Source: a virus. Taken from it: DNA of 40,910 bases. The notes beneath the pieces are model-generated. The model did no database searches and was not told where the DNA came from. It saw nothing but the letters and a program-made list of their open reading frames with translations. This document shows, piece by piece, positions 24,066 through 31,350 of this stretch. The DNA lies in the IMG/VR virus record IMGVR_UViG_3300046454_000274, positions 1 through 40,910 of that record. One strand, written 5' to 3'. Within the stretch, counting starts at the first letter, position 1; each line of letters opens with the position of its first letter. Made by a program: the position numbers and the translations under genes.

Positions 24066-24407
24066 TCAGTGGCTAATTTTCTTCAGATTGGCGTCGAGAT
24101 CGTCCGTCCACCGGAGGATACTGGCGGCCAGATTGCGGCGCTGCACCTCGTCGGTTGACTTCTCGTGGTTCTCGGACGCCTCCATGATGTCGGAGCAGAG
24201 GTGGCCGACCTCCGTGTCGGCGCCGTGGGCATCGCGTACCTTGCGGAGCGCCCCGCGAACGCTTCGAGAACTTGGCTGTGTCAGTCCTGTGCCAATTTGC
24301 TCGGGCGTTCCCGAACCGTTCACCATGATAGAGCAGGAACCTGCACGGTCGTCAGTCTCGTTATTATTGAATTCGTTCGTGTTTTCGGTCTTTGCCATCT
24401 CGCTCAT
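24066..24407 (-). CDS. Hypothetical protein downstream of the integrase
   Basis: 113 residues. The N-terminal 45 residues are Asn/Thr/Ser-rich and probably disordered; the rest is helical (RGALRKVRDAHGADTEVGH, then NLAASILRWTDDLDANLKK). No known domain is seen. The 35-base gap to the integrase stop is the only noncoding DNA beside int and the first place to look for attP. Confidence 0.7.
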   Translation of the reverse strand: MSEMAKTENTNEFNNNETDDRAGSCSIMVNGSGTPEQIGTGLTQPSSRSVRGALRKVRDAHGADTEVGHLCSDIMEASENHEKSTDEVQRRNLAASILRWTDDLDANLKKISH

Positions 24408-24442
24408 ATTCCCCTATATGGGTTGCACTTTACGGCTCTAAA

Positions 24443-25453
24443 CTATTGATCTTGCTTGCTTGACGTCTTTGCTGTGTCAGCATCTGTGTCAATCTCAGAA
24501 TGAAACAGCCTTTCGATCAGCGTCGCGTCGTCCAGCGGATGCCCATAGGTTTGGAAGACGTGAGCCGGTGACTTCCAACCGCCGAGCTTCGCCGTCGTCA
24601 CCACGTCCACACCGCGTCGCAGGAGTGTCGTAGCGAAGCCGTGGCGGCAGGAGTGGAAGGTCAGGCCCTCAATGCCAGCGGCCTTCGCGCTGCGGCTCCA
24701 CGCATCCCTGGCGGTCGTGTAGGCCATGTCAAAGACCCTGCCCTTCGGGGGCCGTTCGGTCTCCGGCAGATTGGCAATCTTCAACAGCACGTTCATTGGC
24801 AGATGCGCGACGCGCTCGTTGCCGAGCTTGCTCTGCTGGATCAGCACCGTCTTGGCCTTGAAGTCGATATCCATCCAGCGGACTGATAGCGCCTCCGAAA
24901 TGCGGGCGCCGGTCGCGTAGAGAAAATAGGCAAGGGCGTCGAGCTCCGGGCTCTCCGCACTGGCACCGAACTTCACGATCCAATCCTCAAGGATTGGCTT
25001 CTTCTTCTTCGTCTCGAACTTCAGCCGCTTGATCTTGATATGCGAGCACAGCTCGGACTCCGCGGCGTGGTTGATGATTGCCTGCGTCGGGACAATGACC
25101 TGCCGGTTCCGGCTGGCGTTGCCGGACTTCGGGTAGATCTCCATCGCTGATCGGATGATCGCGCCCGGCGTCATGTCTTTGACCTTGGCATCGCCCCAAT
25201 ACTTCAGGAGCGGAGTGAGAAAGCGCTGTGACTTGCCGGCGGAGATGTAGAGCGCAGCCGCCTTCGGAAACGTTAGGACTTCCTTGTCGCCATGGAGACG
25301 ACGTTTGTAGAACTCGTCCTGGACCTTGGCCGCAATTTCCGCGGCTCTTTCCTTGTCAGGTGTGCCAGTAGTGCCGCGGAGTCGATGTCCGGCAAGCGTC
25401 CCGCGGTAGTGGTAGACAAGGCTGCCCTTACGTCGATAGACCTTGAGGGACAT
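24443..25453 (-). CDS. int: Tyrosine-family site-specific integrase
   Basis: 336 residues. N-terminal arm-binding region (1-60, with YHYRGTLAGHRLRGTTGT), core-binding helices (60-150) and catalytic domain (160-310). All signature residues are visible: Arg184 (TGARISE), a Lys near 209, His267 and Arg270 (FHSCRH), Trp293 in the His/Trp position (GGWKSP) and nucleophile Tyr303 (QTYGHP). It integrates and excises the phage at att sites, so the phage is temperate. Its first 60 codons overlap, in another frame, the end of the Xis-like HTH gene, so the two are likely co-regulated. It lies far downstream of the leftward promoter, as in lambda. Confidence 0.95.
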   Translation of the reverse strand: MSLKVYRRKGSLVYHYRGTLAGHRLRGTTGTPDKERAAEIAAKVQDEFYKRRLHGDKEVLTFPKAAALYISAGKSQRFLTPLLKYWGDAKVKDMTPGAIIRSAMEIYPKSGNASRNRQVIVPTQAIINHAAESELCSHIKIKRLKFETKKKKPILEDWIVKFGASAESPELDALAYFLYATGARISEALSVRWMDIDFKAKTVLIQQSKLGNERVAHLPMNVLLKIANLPETERPPKGRVFDMAYTTARDAWSRSAKAAGIEGLTFHSCRHGFATTLLRRGVDVVTTAKLGGWKSPAHVFQTYGHPLDDATLIERLFHSEIDTDADTAKTSSKQDQ

Positions 25454-25620
25454 GGGCGGGTTGCCTCCATAATGGCGGTCACGTCGTCGGGCAACAATAC
25501 CATACGGTTGCCCAAAATTCGGCAGGCGCCAAGCTCGCGCGCTTTATCACGCACACGTCTTTCGGACCAGCCGTAGCGCTTGGCAAACTCGGCCGGCGTG
25601 ATCGCGTCGGGGAGGCTCAT
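25273..25620 (-). CDS. Small HTH protein, probable excisionase/recombination directionality factor
   Basis: 115 residues; ATG overlaps the previous stop (ATGA). Residues ~6-50 form a MerR/AlpA-type helix-turn-helix (ITPAEFAKRYGWSERRVRDK then a RILGNRMVLLPDDV wing). The C-terminus is basic, with RKEPRKLRPRSR. Size, HTH type and position directly ahead of int suggest an excisionase that bends attachment-site DNA, but a transcription factor is possible. The last 60 codons overlap the integrase start; both frames look protein-like there. Confidence 0.75.
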   Translation of the reverse strand: MSLPDAITPAEFAKRYGWSERRVRDKARELGACRILGNRMVLLPDDVTAIMEATRPCPSRSIDVRAALSTTTAGRLPDIDSAALLAHLTRKEPRKLRPRSRTSSTNVVSMATRKS

Positions 25621-26042
25621 TCTGTACCTCGATTGTTCGACGTCAGTGAGTACGACGGCTCAGGCTGCGCCTCGGCCATCGACCACGGCAGCATCAGATA
25701 GCCGCGCGATAGTTTCTTCCAGCGACCGAAGACAAGCTGCCTATCGCTTTCGGCTATCACGCGATCGACAGTCATGCTGACGATGGAATAGCCGAGAGTT
25801 TCGAGCTTTTCGCATTCTGACGGACTGAACCAGCGTCGCAATGCCTCCAAGGATCTGAAGGCGCACCCGCCATTCTCGCCGGGCAGCCATCGTCCTGGGA
25901 TGGATGATAGCGGCCAATCGAACTCGACCATGAATGGCGGGTTTCTGTCATGGTCGCCATCTACCCAGCGATGCGAGAAGCCGGGACGGTAAGGCCCGCG
26001 TCCTTCTGCATCTTGAATGCGATAGACAGTGATCTTGCTCAC
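25617..26042 (-). CDS. Hypothetical protein
   Basis: 141 residues, GTG start in a GTGA overlap. It opens with a beta segment (KITVYRIQDAEGRGPYRPGF) and has a central aromatic region (WLPGENGGCAFRSLEALRRWF), reminiscent of small phage proteins with an ADP-ribosyl or RES-like N-terminus (YRIQDAEGRGPYRPG), but no catalytic set can be assigned. It is encoded upstream of the Xis-like gene and coupled to it. Confidence 0.7.
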   Translation of the reverse strand: MSKITVYRIQDAEGRGPYRPGFSHRWVDGDHDRNPPFMVEFDWPLSSIPGRWLPGENGGCAFRSLEALRRWFSPSECEKLETLGYSIVSMTVDRVIAESDRQLVFGRWKKLSRGYLMLPWSMAEAQPEPSYSLTSNNRGTE

Positions 26043-26308
26043 GCCCGCTCCTTTGAGGACAACGACGTGGCAACCAAGCCTCTGTGCTCCAAGCCGCGAA
26101 GCAATTCTTCTTCGGTGATCGTCTCAAAGGCCGGCTGGTTGCCTGGATCTAGCGCTTCGATGAGCCGCGCAATGCGGCGGCAATTCTCGGCGTTCTGCAC
26201 GTTCGCCCAAAAGTTCGCGTCCTCGCCCCTTGTGTCGCGGTTGACGAAGTAATTGGCTGCGTCCTTCAGGTACGTGATTGCGGCTTGGGTAGACATAAGG
26301 TCGTCCAT
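26039..26308 (-). CDS. Small helical hypothetical protein
   Basis: 89 residues from ATG 26308 (GAGG 6 bases upstream); the longer frame to 26611 reads through the next gene. Helical sequence with TQAAITYLKDAANYFVNRD and ENCRRIARLIEALD. Ends in a 4-base overlap with the next gene. Function unknown. Confidence 0.7.
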   Translation of the reverse strand: MDDLMSTQAAITYLKDAANYFVNRDTRGEDANFWANVQNAENCRRIARLIEALDPGNQPAFETITEEELLRGLEHRGLVATSLSSKERA

Positions 26309-26316
26309 TGTCGTCC

Positions 26317-26526
26317 TCACTGATCTGAAGGAAGTTCTTGTGTCCGGAGATCGATCCCGAGATTCAATTTCTCGCCGCGCATCGCCCGCAACAAAATATC
26401 CGGATGGTTTTCCGACCATAGAAGGCCGATTTGAGACATAAGGCTCAACCCGCGTCGGATACTCGGCGGCTGCATCCGGTATCCGATGTAATAAAGTTTG
26501 GACCCGATGTAGGCTGTCAGGCTCAC
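26317..26526 (-). CDS. Small hypothetical protein
   Basis: 69 residues, GTG start overlapping the previous stop (GTGA). Tyr-rich N-terminus (YIGSKLYYIGYRM) followed by a helical region with ILLRAMRGEKLNLGIDLRT. No domain is recognised. Confidence 0.65.
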   Translation of the reverse strand: MSLTAYIGSKLYYIGYRMQPPSIRRGLSLMSQIGLLWSENHPDILLRAMRGEKLNLGIDLRTQELPSDQ

Positions 26527-26786
26527 TTGGCGACTCCTCCCACACGACTGCGAGTGCGCTTCTTCGCAGGCTTTGGCTTTTTCGCGGGCTGATCTGCCAA
26601 GTACCAGTCAATAATTCGGTTGAACTTTGCGATCGGCAACGTCAGCCCCTGGCTCGGCTCATTCCCGATCTTTTGTTCGTAGATCGAGACCCTGTACCCG
26701 TCCGATAACATCCAGACATCCCCAAAAGTCTTGTTGTCGCGGGTTAGCTGCCTGAGCTTTCTGCCTTTTGCGTCGTATGGCTTCAT
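26523..26786 (-). CDS. Small basic hypothetical protein
   Basis: 87 residues. N-terminal beta-type domain (LRQLTRDNKTFGDVWMLSDG) and a strongly basic Lys/Arg/Pro-rich C-terminal tail (about 69-83), which suggests nucleic-acid binding. The start is 1 base from the adenine methyltransferase stop. Function unknown. Confidence 0.7.
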   Translation of the reverse strand: MKPYDAKGRKLRQLTRDNKTFGDVWMLSDGYRVSIYEQKIGNEPSQGLTLPIAKFNRIIDWYLADQPAKKPKPAKKRTRSRVGGVAK

Positions 26787-26787
26787 C

Positions 26788-27300
26788 TTATTCCCCCGTC
26801 ACTTTCGCTGCGGACACATCATCGCGGACGCGCCAGAACATGCCCAGCTTCGACTTGATCAAAGCATTGCATGCGACTTCGCCCATGCCGATCAGCACAA
26901 CGCCGTGTCCTGGCGAAGTGCCGATCGATCCGTCTGGCCTGATGAATTTCGTCTTACCGTGCGGGAACAGCAGCGCATCGGCGCGCGGCATATGGCTGTG
27001 CCACCAGCCGGACGATGTATAGGCGCGAACGATGCCGATCCCATTGGCGTGGTCAAAGAACCGGGTCAGCCACTGCAGATGTCCCTCTCGGGGGCCGAAT
27101 GGCGGATTCATAAACACCAGACCGTCCCACGGCTTCGTCAGGCCGTCGTCGGCTTTGGTGTAGATCTTGCGCGCCGGCACCCAATGCTCCGGACCTGGGG
27201 AGCAGGGATCGAGATCAAAGGTCAGGCCGAGCGCGTCGAAGATCGACGGAGGCGTGTACCAATCATCCGACTTGCCTTGGTTCGGCTCGTGCTCAGCCAT
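26788..27300 (-). CDS. Phage DNA N6-adenine methyltransferase (Dam-like)
   Basis: 170 residues, the usual size of the phage Dam family (PF05869 type). Marks: DDWYTPPSIFDAL (residues 12-24), FDLDPCSP (28-35), and NPPFG (64-68), the catalytic motif IV of N6-adenine methyltransferases. It methylates adenine in a short DNA target, probably to protect phage DNA from restriction or to control replication or packaging. It overlaps the end of the PCQ-type methyltransferase-like gene by 8 bases. Target site not predictable here. Confidence 0.88.
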   Translation of the reverse strand: MAEHEPNQGKSDDWYTPPSIFDALGLTFDLDPCSPGPEHWVPARKIYTKADDGLTKPWDGLVFMNPPFGPREGHLQWLTRFFDHANGIGIVRAYTSSGWWHSHMPRADALLFPHGKTKFIRPDGSIGTSPGHGVVLIGMGEVACNALIKSKLGMFWRVRDDVSAAKVTGE

Positions 27301-27940
27301 TTTCAGTCCCCAGTTGATGCGAAGTCAGCGCCGGCGTGCGGACCATCGAAAGAAGAAGGTCGCGAAATTCATCCGGCGTCGCGTTGCGGATTTTGGTTTT
27401 GTCCTTGCCGCCGATCATCGCCATCATTCCGATACGACGGGCCTTCTCGTAGCCGTGGCGGGCGAGGGCAGTCGGATGCAGGCGCTGTTCGCACTTGCCC
27501 CAGCGCAAGTCCTGGAGATCGATGCCGTTGGCGTAGAGCCAGGTCGGCTTGCCGGAGAAGTGGCCGTAGTGTCCCTGGTAGACGCAGCACGTCCAGCCGC
27601 CTTCCATGTCAGCCGGAATCCACCCGCCTTCACGGGGCGGTCGGTTGAGATTGAACGCAGCCCAGGCATGGCTATCGCAGGGATGCTCCAGGACGCCGCC
27701 CCAGCGCCGCACAGCGGCTAACGCGGCTTCGAAGCAGCCATCGTCGGCGCCGAGATCGAACTGATGAGGCTTGCGCGTGGAGCCGTGCCAGAACCGGCCC
27801 CAGCGCTGGCAGGGCGGGTGGGCGACGATCGGATGCGGGCCGGCGTACTGCCTGGCGTCGCGGCCGATGTCCCAGGCATCCACATGCGGGAGGCCGGAAT
27901 AGGCGCCGTCCGTCTCGACGTAGAGGGCAGCGACCATCAT
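27293..27940 (-). CDS. Divergent cytosine-methyltransferase-like protein (PPCQ motif)
   Basis: 215 residues from ATG 27940 (ATGA overlap with the upstream stop). It has IVAHPPCQRW (about 38-47), matching the catalytic PCQ motif IV of C5-cytosine methyltransferases, and VLEHPCDSHAW (about 82-92), resembling motif VI (ENV region). The usual FxGxG AdoMet motif I is not evident near the N-terminus; the segment YVETDGAYSGLPHVDAWD stands there instead. It is therefore a divergent or possibly non-methylating member, paired with the Dam-like gene. A modification role is likely but unproven. Confidence 0.65.
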   Translation of the reverse strand: MMVAALYVETDGAYSGLPHVDAWDIGRDARQYAGPHPIVAHPPCQRWGRFWHGSTRKPHQFDLGADDGCFEAALAAVRRWGGVLEHPCDSHAWAAFNLNRPPREGGWIPADMEGGWTCCVYQGHYGHFSGKPTWLYANGIDLQDLRWGKCEQRLHPTALARHGYEKARRIGMMAMIGGKDKTKIRNATPDEFRDLLLSMVRTPALTSHQLGTENG

Positions 27941-28953
27941 TTGCCACCGCCATGTGGGCGCGAGAGCGAAAGTGAGGACCGGGCGCGATTTGACCAATGC
28001 TCGGGACCATAATGCTCTGGTTTCTGCGTGAGACAGAACCGGTCAAGCGCCTCTTTCAGCATTCCAGCATAGCCTGGCGAATGCGGAGGAGCACCGTAAA
28101 GCGGCTCGATCTCCCAGCCCGACTTGTCCTTCGGTAAATCGCCGGGCAGCACGACCATCCAGTCACCGCCGTGCAACTTTGTACGGTACCTGTAGTAGAT
28201 CGGCTCTTGCGCTCCCTGCGGTACTGCATTCATGACCGCCTGTGCCAAGGCTCTCAGATTGACGTGCCCGTTCACGTAGATATCCGGCTCGCCTTGGGGG
28301 CCATCAACCTTGCAGCCGTGTTGGCTACCAAACATGAAGCTTCCCCGCAGCGCCTCGATCACGGCGTCCACATTGCCGGCAGATAAGCGCTGGACAGCGT
28401 TTTCATAGAGGCTCTTGTACATGCCGGCCTCATATCGAAGCTCGGCCATGGTCTCGTTGATATCTGCCTGCCTAGCGTTGAGCGCTTCCGTGATGTCGTC
28501 CGTCTCGACCGGAGCGGCCGGTGGCTGGGCGGCGTAGAGGGGGATGTTTGCCATCGCACCTTTCTGCGACCACATCGCCATCGGTATTCCGTCGTACTCC
28601 CTCGATTTTAGGAAGCCGAGTTGTTCCTTGTTGGTCCACGCGACTGGTTGGGCAACATTGGTGATGACATAGCCATTCAAGTTCAGGGCGCCCATAAGCC
28701 GGTGGTAGTGCATCGTGCCGAGCGCGCTGTTCAGGATGTCGAATAGCGCGGGGTCGCTTTCCAGCACGCCGCCGGCGGGTTGAGCGGGCATCTCGGCCCT
28801 TGGATGCGACCCGAAGAACGCCACCAAATTTTTAGCAAATTGGTTGGGCGTGCCGGGATGGCCTTCCTTGCAGAACACAGAAGGCCACCTGTTTGCCAGA
28901 ATGACTTCCAGTTCCTCTCGACTATATCGATGTTCAGTCTTGGCCTCGCTCAT
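27937..28953 (-). CDS. Large hypothetical early protein
   Basis: 338 residues; start follows AGAGGGAACGCGC. It has an N-terminal helical domain (EELEVILANRWPSVF), a middle DUF551-like segment where a Trp-containing stretch leads to PLYAAQPP (about 107-147), a helical region (about 155-200) and a C-terminal part with WEIEPLYGAPP. The two PLYxA-type motifs suggest a composite of domains common in phage accessory proteins. Nothing indicates an enzymatic activity. Confidence 0.75.
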   Translation of the reverse strand: MSEAKTEHRYSREELEVILANRWPSVFCKEGHPGTPNQFAKNLVAFFGSHPRAEMPAQPAGGVLESDPALFDILNSALGTMHYHRLMGALNLNGYVITNVAQPVAWTNKEQLGFLKSREYDGIPMAMWSQKGAMANIPLYAAQPPAAPVETDDITEALNARQADINETMAELRYEAGMYKSLYENAVQRLSAGNVDAVIEALRGSFMFGSQHGCKVDGPQGEPDIYVNGHVNLRALAQAVMNAVPQGAQEPIYYRYRTKLHGGDWMVVLPGDLPKDKSGWEIEPLYGAPPHSPGYAGMLKEALDRFCLTQKPEHYGPEHWSNRARSSLSLSRPHGGGK

Positions 28954-28965
28954 GCGCGTTCCCTC

Positions 28966-29133
28966 TCACGTCAAAATCGCGCAAAGCACGATCAGGAGAA
29001 TAGACCACGGGTTCTCCGCAACCATTGCGGCGATTACGGTGAGGCAGAGCGCGGCGCGTAGGGTGTCCCAGACGGGATGCCACGCAGGCAGTGCAGCGCT
29101 CTCAGCGGATGATGGCGAGTGTGAATTGGTCAT
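28966..29133 (-). CDS. Small membrane protein
   Basis: 55 residues from ATG 29133 (ATGA overlap). A Ser-rich N-terminus, a WHPVWDTLRAAL segment and then hydrophobic runs (CLTVIAAMVA and ILLIVLCAILT) separated by ENPW, so probably a short two-helix hairpin in the inner membrane. Function unknown. Confidence 0.65.
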   Translation of the reverse strand: MTNSHSPSSAESAALPAWHPVWDTLRAALCLTVIAAMVAENPWSILLIVLCAILT

Positions 29134-29342
29134 GGCAACAGCTCCCGAATGCGGGTCAGCATCTTCATTTCCTCGTTCGGGATGAAGCCGTCCTGATCGC
29201 AATCAGCGTCAGCGCGATCGCCGAAATATTCGTCCAGATCGCAAAGAAGGAATTCAAGCTCCTTGATCCGCTCGTAAGCGGCCTTGAGTTCGTCTTCCTT
29301 CTCAAAGGCGAGATCGAGTGCACGGTCTAGCATCTTGCTCAT
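29130..29342 (-). CDS. Small coiled-coil hypothetical protein
   Basis: 70 residues. A charged helix (LDLAFEKEDELKAAYERIKE) followed by an acidic stretch (DCDQDGFIPNEE) that resembles, but is not clearly, an EF-hand-like calcium loop. Function unknown. Confidence 0.7.
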   Translation of the reverse strand: MSKMLDRALDLAFEKEDELKAAYERIKELEFLLCDLDEYFGDRADADCDQDGFIPNEEMKMLTRIRELLP

Positions 29343-29373
29343 TGGTCACTACCAAGCTGATGGAGAGGGAGTG

Positions 29374-29703
29374 TTAGTCAGGCCGCTTGCAGTTGGGATG
29401 GTTCATCCCTGATCTGGCTGCCATCGCGGCGACATCGTTCGCATATTCAGGATCATCGGAGGATGCCATCGCAGCATACCGCGCCAGCGCTGCGTCCGCG
29501 TACTTGTCCTTGAGCTTCATGACGAAAAACTCATTCTCAGTCCCGACCTCGCCGTACTCGATGAGATCGTTCGTCTCCAAGATGCGAAGTGCATGCGCGA
29601 TGTCCGGGTTATTGCCGAGCGCAACGCCACCAATTCGCTCGATCTCGCGAAGGTTGACGATGGCGTATTTGCCGCGTTTGTTGGTGTTTCGATCAAGCTT
29701 CAT
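29374..29703 (-). CDS. Hypothetical protein
   Basis: 109 residues from ATG 29703 (GGGGACG upstream). Basic N-terminus (MKLDRNTNKRGKYAIVNLRE) and a winged-helix-like pattern in the middle (ALRILETNDLIEYGEVGTENEFFVMKL, about 43-70), ending in Ala-rich helices. A small DNA-binding regulator is possible; not a confident call. Confidence 0.7.
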   Translation of the reverse strand: MKLDRNTNKRGKYAIVNLREIERIGGVALGNNPDIAHALRILETNDLIEYGEVGTENEFFVMKLKDKYADAALARYAAMASSDDPEYANDVAAMAARSGMNHPNCKRPD

Positions 29704-29731
29704 TATCGTCCCCGTTGGTTGGAAAGCAGTG

Positions 29732-29971
29732 TCAGACCGGCGCGATGCCGTTCGGAGCAAACATGATCTCGCCCCAGGCCATGAAAAGGATGAAGGCAAG
29801 CGTGATGATCGCTAGAAGCCAGCGAACCGTGCGGGCGTATGCTTTGCCTGCCATTGCCATTTTGAATCCTTCCCATCCGAAATTGAGAACTGTCAGCACG
29901 CCAATCACCGTGAACACGACGGCCGCGAATATGGTCGCTACCGTTAGATCGCCGATAGCGGCTGCGCTCAT
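29732..29971 (-). CDS. Small two-helix membrane protein
   Basis: 79 residues from ATG 29971, overlapping the HNH gene stop. Two hydrophobic segments (VATIFAAVVFTVIGVLTVL, about 10-28, and WLLAIITLAFILFMAWG, about 51-67) with a basic loop between. Inner-membrane location is likely; function unknown. Confidence 0.7.
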   Translation of the reverse strand: MSAAAIGDLTVATIFAAVVFTVIGVLTVLNFGWEGFKMAMAGKAYARTVRWLLAIITLAFILFMAWGEIMFAPNGIAPV

Positions 29972-30297
29972 CGTTCGCGATCCGCATAGACCATCGTTCC
30001 GTTGAACTTGCGCCACGCTCGAATAGTGCGCGGCTTCTTGATGCCGTTGTGGCGGTCTTTGATGCGCTTGGTCTTGGCGATCAGTGGCACGTCATGCTTG
30101 CGCGTTTTCTCATCGTGGCAGGCATGGCAGAGCACGGCGCAATTATCCAAGGTCGGTTCGCCACCAAGGCCGTCTGCAATGGCGTGGTCGAAGTGAAACT
30201 TGACGCCGAATAGCGCGCCGCAACTTTCGCCTTCACATTTCCCGCCAGCGCGCTTGAGCGCGTCCCGCTTGACCTGCTTTGAGAACTCGCGCCTCAT
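29968..30297 (-). CDS. HNH endonuclease
   Basis: 109 residues. Zinc-type HNH fold: a Cys pair (KCEGESCG, about 20-27), FHFDHAIADGLGG with the catalytic His-Asp-His region (about 34-46), then DNCAVLCHACHDEKT (about 51-65) holding the second Cys pair and the metal-binding His. It probably nicks or cuts DNA in recombination; it sits between NinB and other early genes, overlapping NinB by 4 bases, rather than next to terminase as packaging HNH proteins do. Confidence 0.88.
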   Translation of the reverse strand: MRREFSKQVKRDALKRAGGKCEGESCGALFGVKFHFDHAIADGLGGEPTLDNCAVLCHACHDEKTRKHDVPLIAKTKRIKDRHNGIKKPRTIRAWRKFNGTMVYADRER

Positions 30298-30707
30298 GCT
30301 TCCTCAAGCTCCTCTTGATCGTGGAACTTGATGCCGTTTTCAGCGCCCCAGGCGCCGATGAAATCCATAAGCTCGGACATCTCGGCCACGGAAAGATCAG
30401 AGGACGATCGACCGCACGGGACCATGCCGGCGCCGTTGATCCTCGGCAGATACTTGATCTCGATGCCGCGCTCCTCCGCGTAGGCGTGGAGGAACATCAT
30501 CTTCCATTGCTCGGTATTGAAGCGCCGTTCGTTGATGCGGCCCTGCACGGCAACGTCAGTCAGCATCGCCCAGAAACGTGAGTTCTGATCGACCGAGCGC
30601 GCCGGTCCCTTGAACTCGACGCGGCTCCCGGTTGGCGCCTTGCGCACCCACTGGATTGCCTGCTCGCGCTCGGAAGAGCTGCGCAGTGTCAACAGAGCCC
30701 GGCTCAT
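30294..30707 (-). CDS. ninB: NinB-family recombination protein
   Basis: 137 residues, close to lambda NinB (146). Family features: VRKAPTGSRVEFKGPARSVD, QNSRFWAMLTDVA, a QWKMMFLHAY helix and MVPCGRSSSDLSVAEMSEL near residues 95-113, followed by GAENGI. NinB (Orf) binds single-stranded DNA and assists recombination mediators. Neighbouring genes encode the exonuclease and annealing protein, making one recombination module. Confidence 0.85.
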   Translation of the reverse strand: MSRALLTLRSSSEREQAIQWVRKAPTGSRVEFKGPARSVDQNSRFWAMLTDVAVQGRINERRFNTEQWKMMFLHAYAEERGIEIKYLPRINGAGMVPCGRSSSDLSVAEMSELMDFIGAWGAENGIKFHDQEELEEA

Positions 30708-31348
30708 GCTGCACTCCTCTTGAGTTGATCGGTCAGGCCGCCAGCGGTACGGATCGCGTCAACAACGCTCGCGAGCTCGGCGTTGAACTCCTTCACGGCG
30801 CCGGCAAGCGTGGCGATATAGCCGTCATCCCGCGGAACGCGGACGATCAGGAGCGGAAGGCGGGGGCAGTAGGATACGAAGTCCCAATACTGGCGCTCCG
30901 TCACCCACATGTTGCCCTGCACCTGGGCACGGTGCTCGGTCGGCAATTCGCCCTTGAGCAGCCGTTCGACCTGAATGTGGGGAAGCGCCGTCTTGATCTC
31001 TAGCCCGCCATCATCACCGATCAAGGAATCCGGCGAACAGCCCTTGTCACCGTTGACGATGAAACCGACCTGGAGCGTGTCAACGTCGCGCATCAGCTCG
31101 TAAGCCTCGCGCGCCTCGGCTTCCTGCTCCTTGCCGCGCTCCATGTGGACGTTGGAATAGCTCTCCATGGGTTCGTTGGTCAGGATCTCTCCTGCCAGCT
31201 TCAGCATATAGGTTCGGCGCGTAACGGACTTCCCACCGTCCTTGCCCTTCGCCATAACGGTTGAGAACTCGCTTGCGGTCGGGATGCCGAGGCGTGCCGC
31301 GAACCATTCCGGCTCGCCCTGCTGACATTCGATGATGCGCGGTGCCAT
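30704..31348 (-). CDS. YqaJ/lambda-exo-type exonuclease
   Basis: 214 residues. Recognisable: QGEPEWFAARLGIPTASEFS (about 9-28), ERGKEQEAEAREAYE, GCSPDSLIGDDGGLEIKT (about 102-119) with the Asp and Glu-x-Lys of the PD-(D/E)XK active site, and QVQGNMWVTERQYWDF. The enzyme degrades 5' ends of double-stranded DNA to give 3' tails for the annealing protein encoded 2 bases upstream. It is the standard two-component phage recombinase. Confidence 0.9.
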   Translation of the reverse strand: MAPRIIECQQGEPEWFAARLGIPTASEFSTVMAKGKDGGKSVTRRTYMLKLAGEILTNEPMESYSNVHMERGKEQEAEAREAYELMRDVDTLQVGFIVNGDKGCSPDSLIGDDGGLEIKTALPHIQVERLLKGELPTEHRAQVQGNMWVTERQYWDFVSYCPRLPLLIVRVPRDDGYIATLAGAVKEFNAELASVVDAIRTAGGLTDQLKRSAA

Positions 31349-31350
31349 GC

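Noticed and set aside
24408-24442. Search for attP or a tRNA-derived core next to int
   Set aside because: No tRNA 3'-end sequence, T-loop box or repeated arm sites could be recognised by eye in this gap, so no att site is called.
26731-27648. 305-codon rightward frame opposite the two methyltransferase-type genes
   Set aside because: Arg/Ser/Pro-rich shadow; the leftward frames carry the NPPF and PPCQ motifs and overlapping starts.
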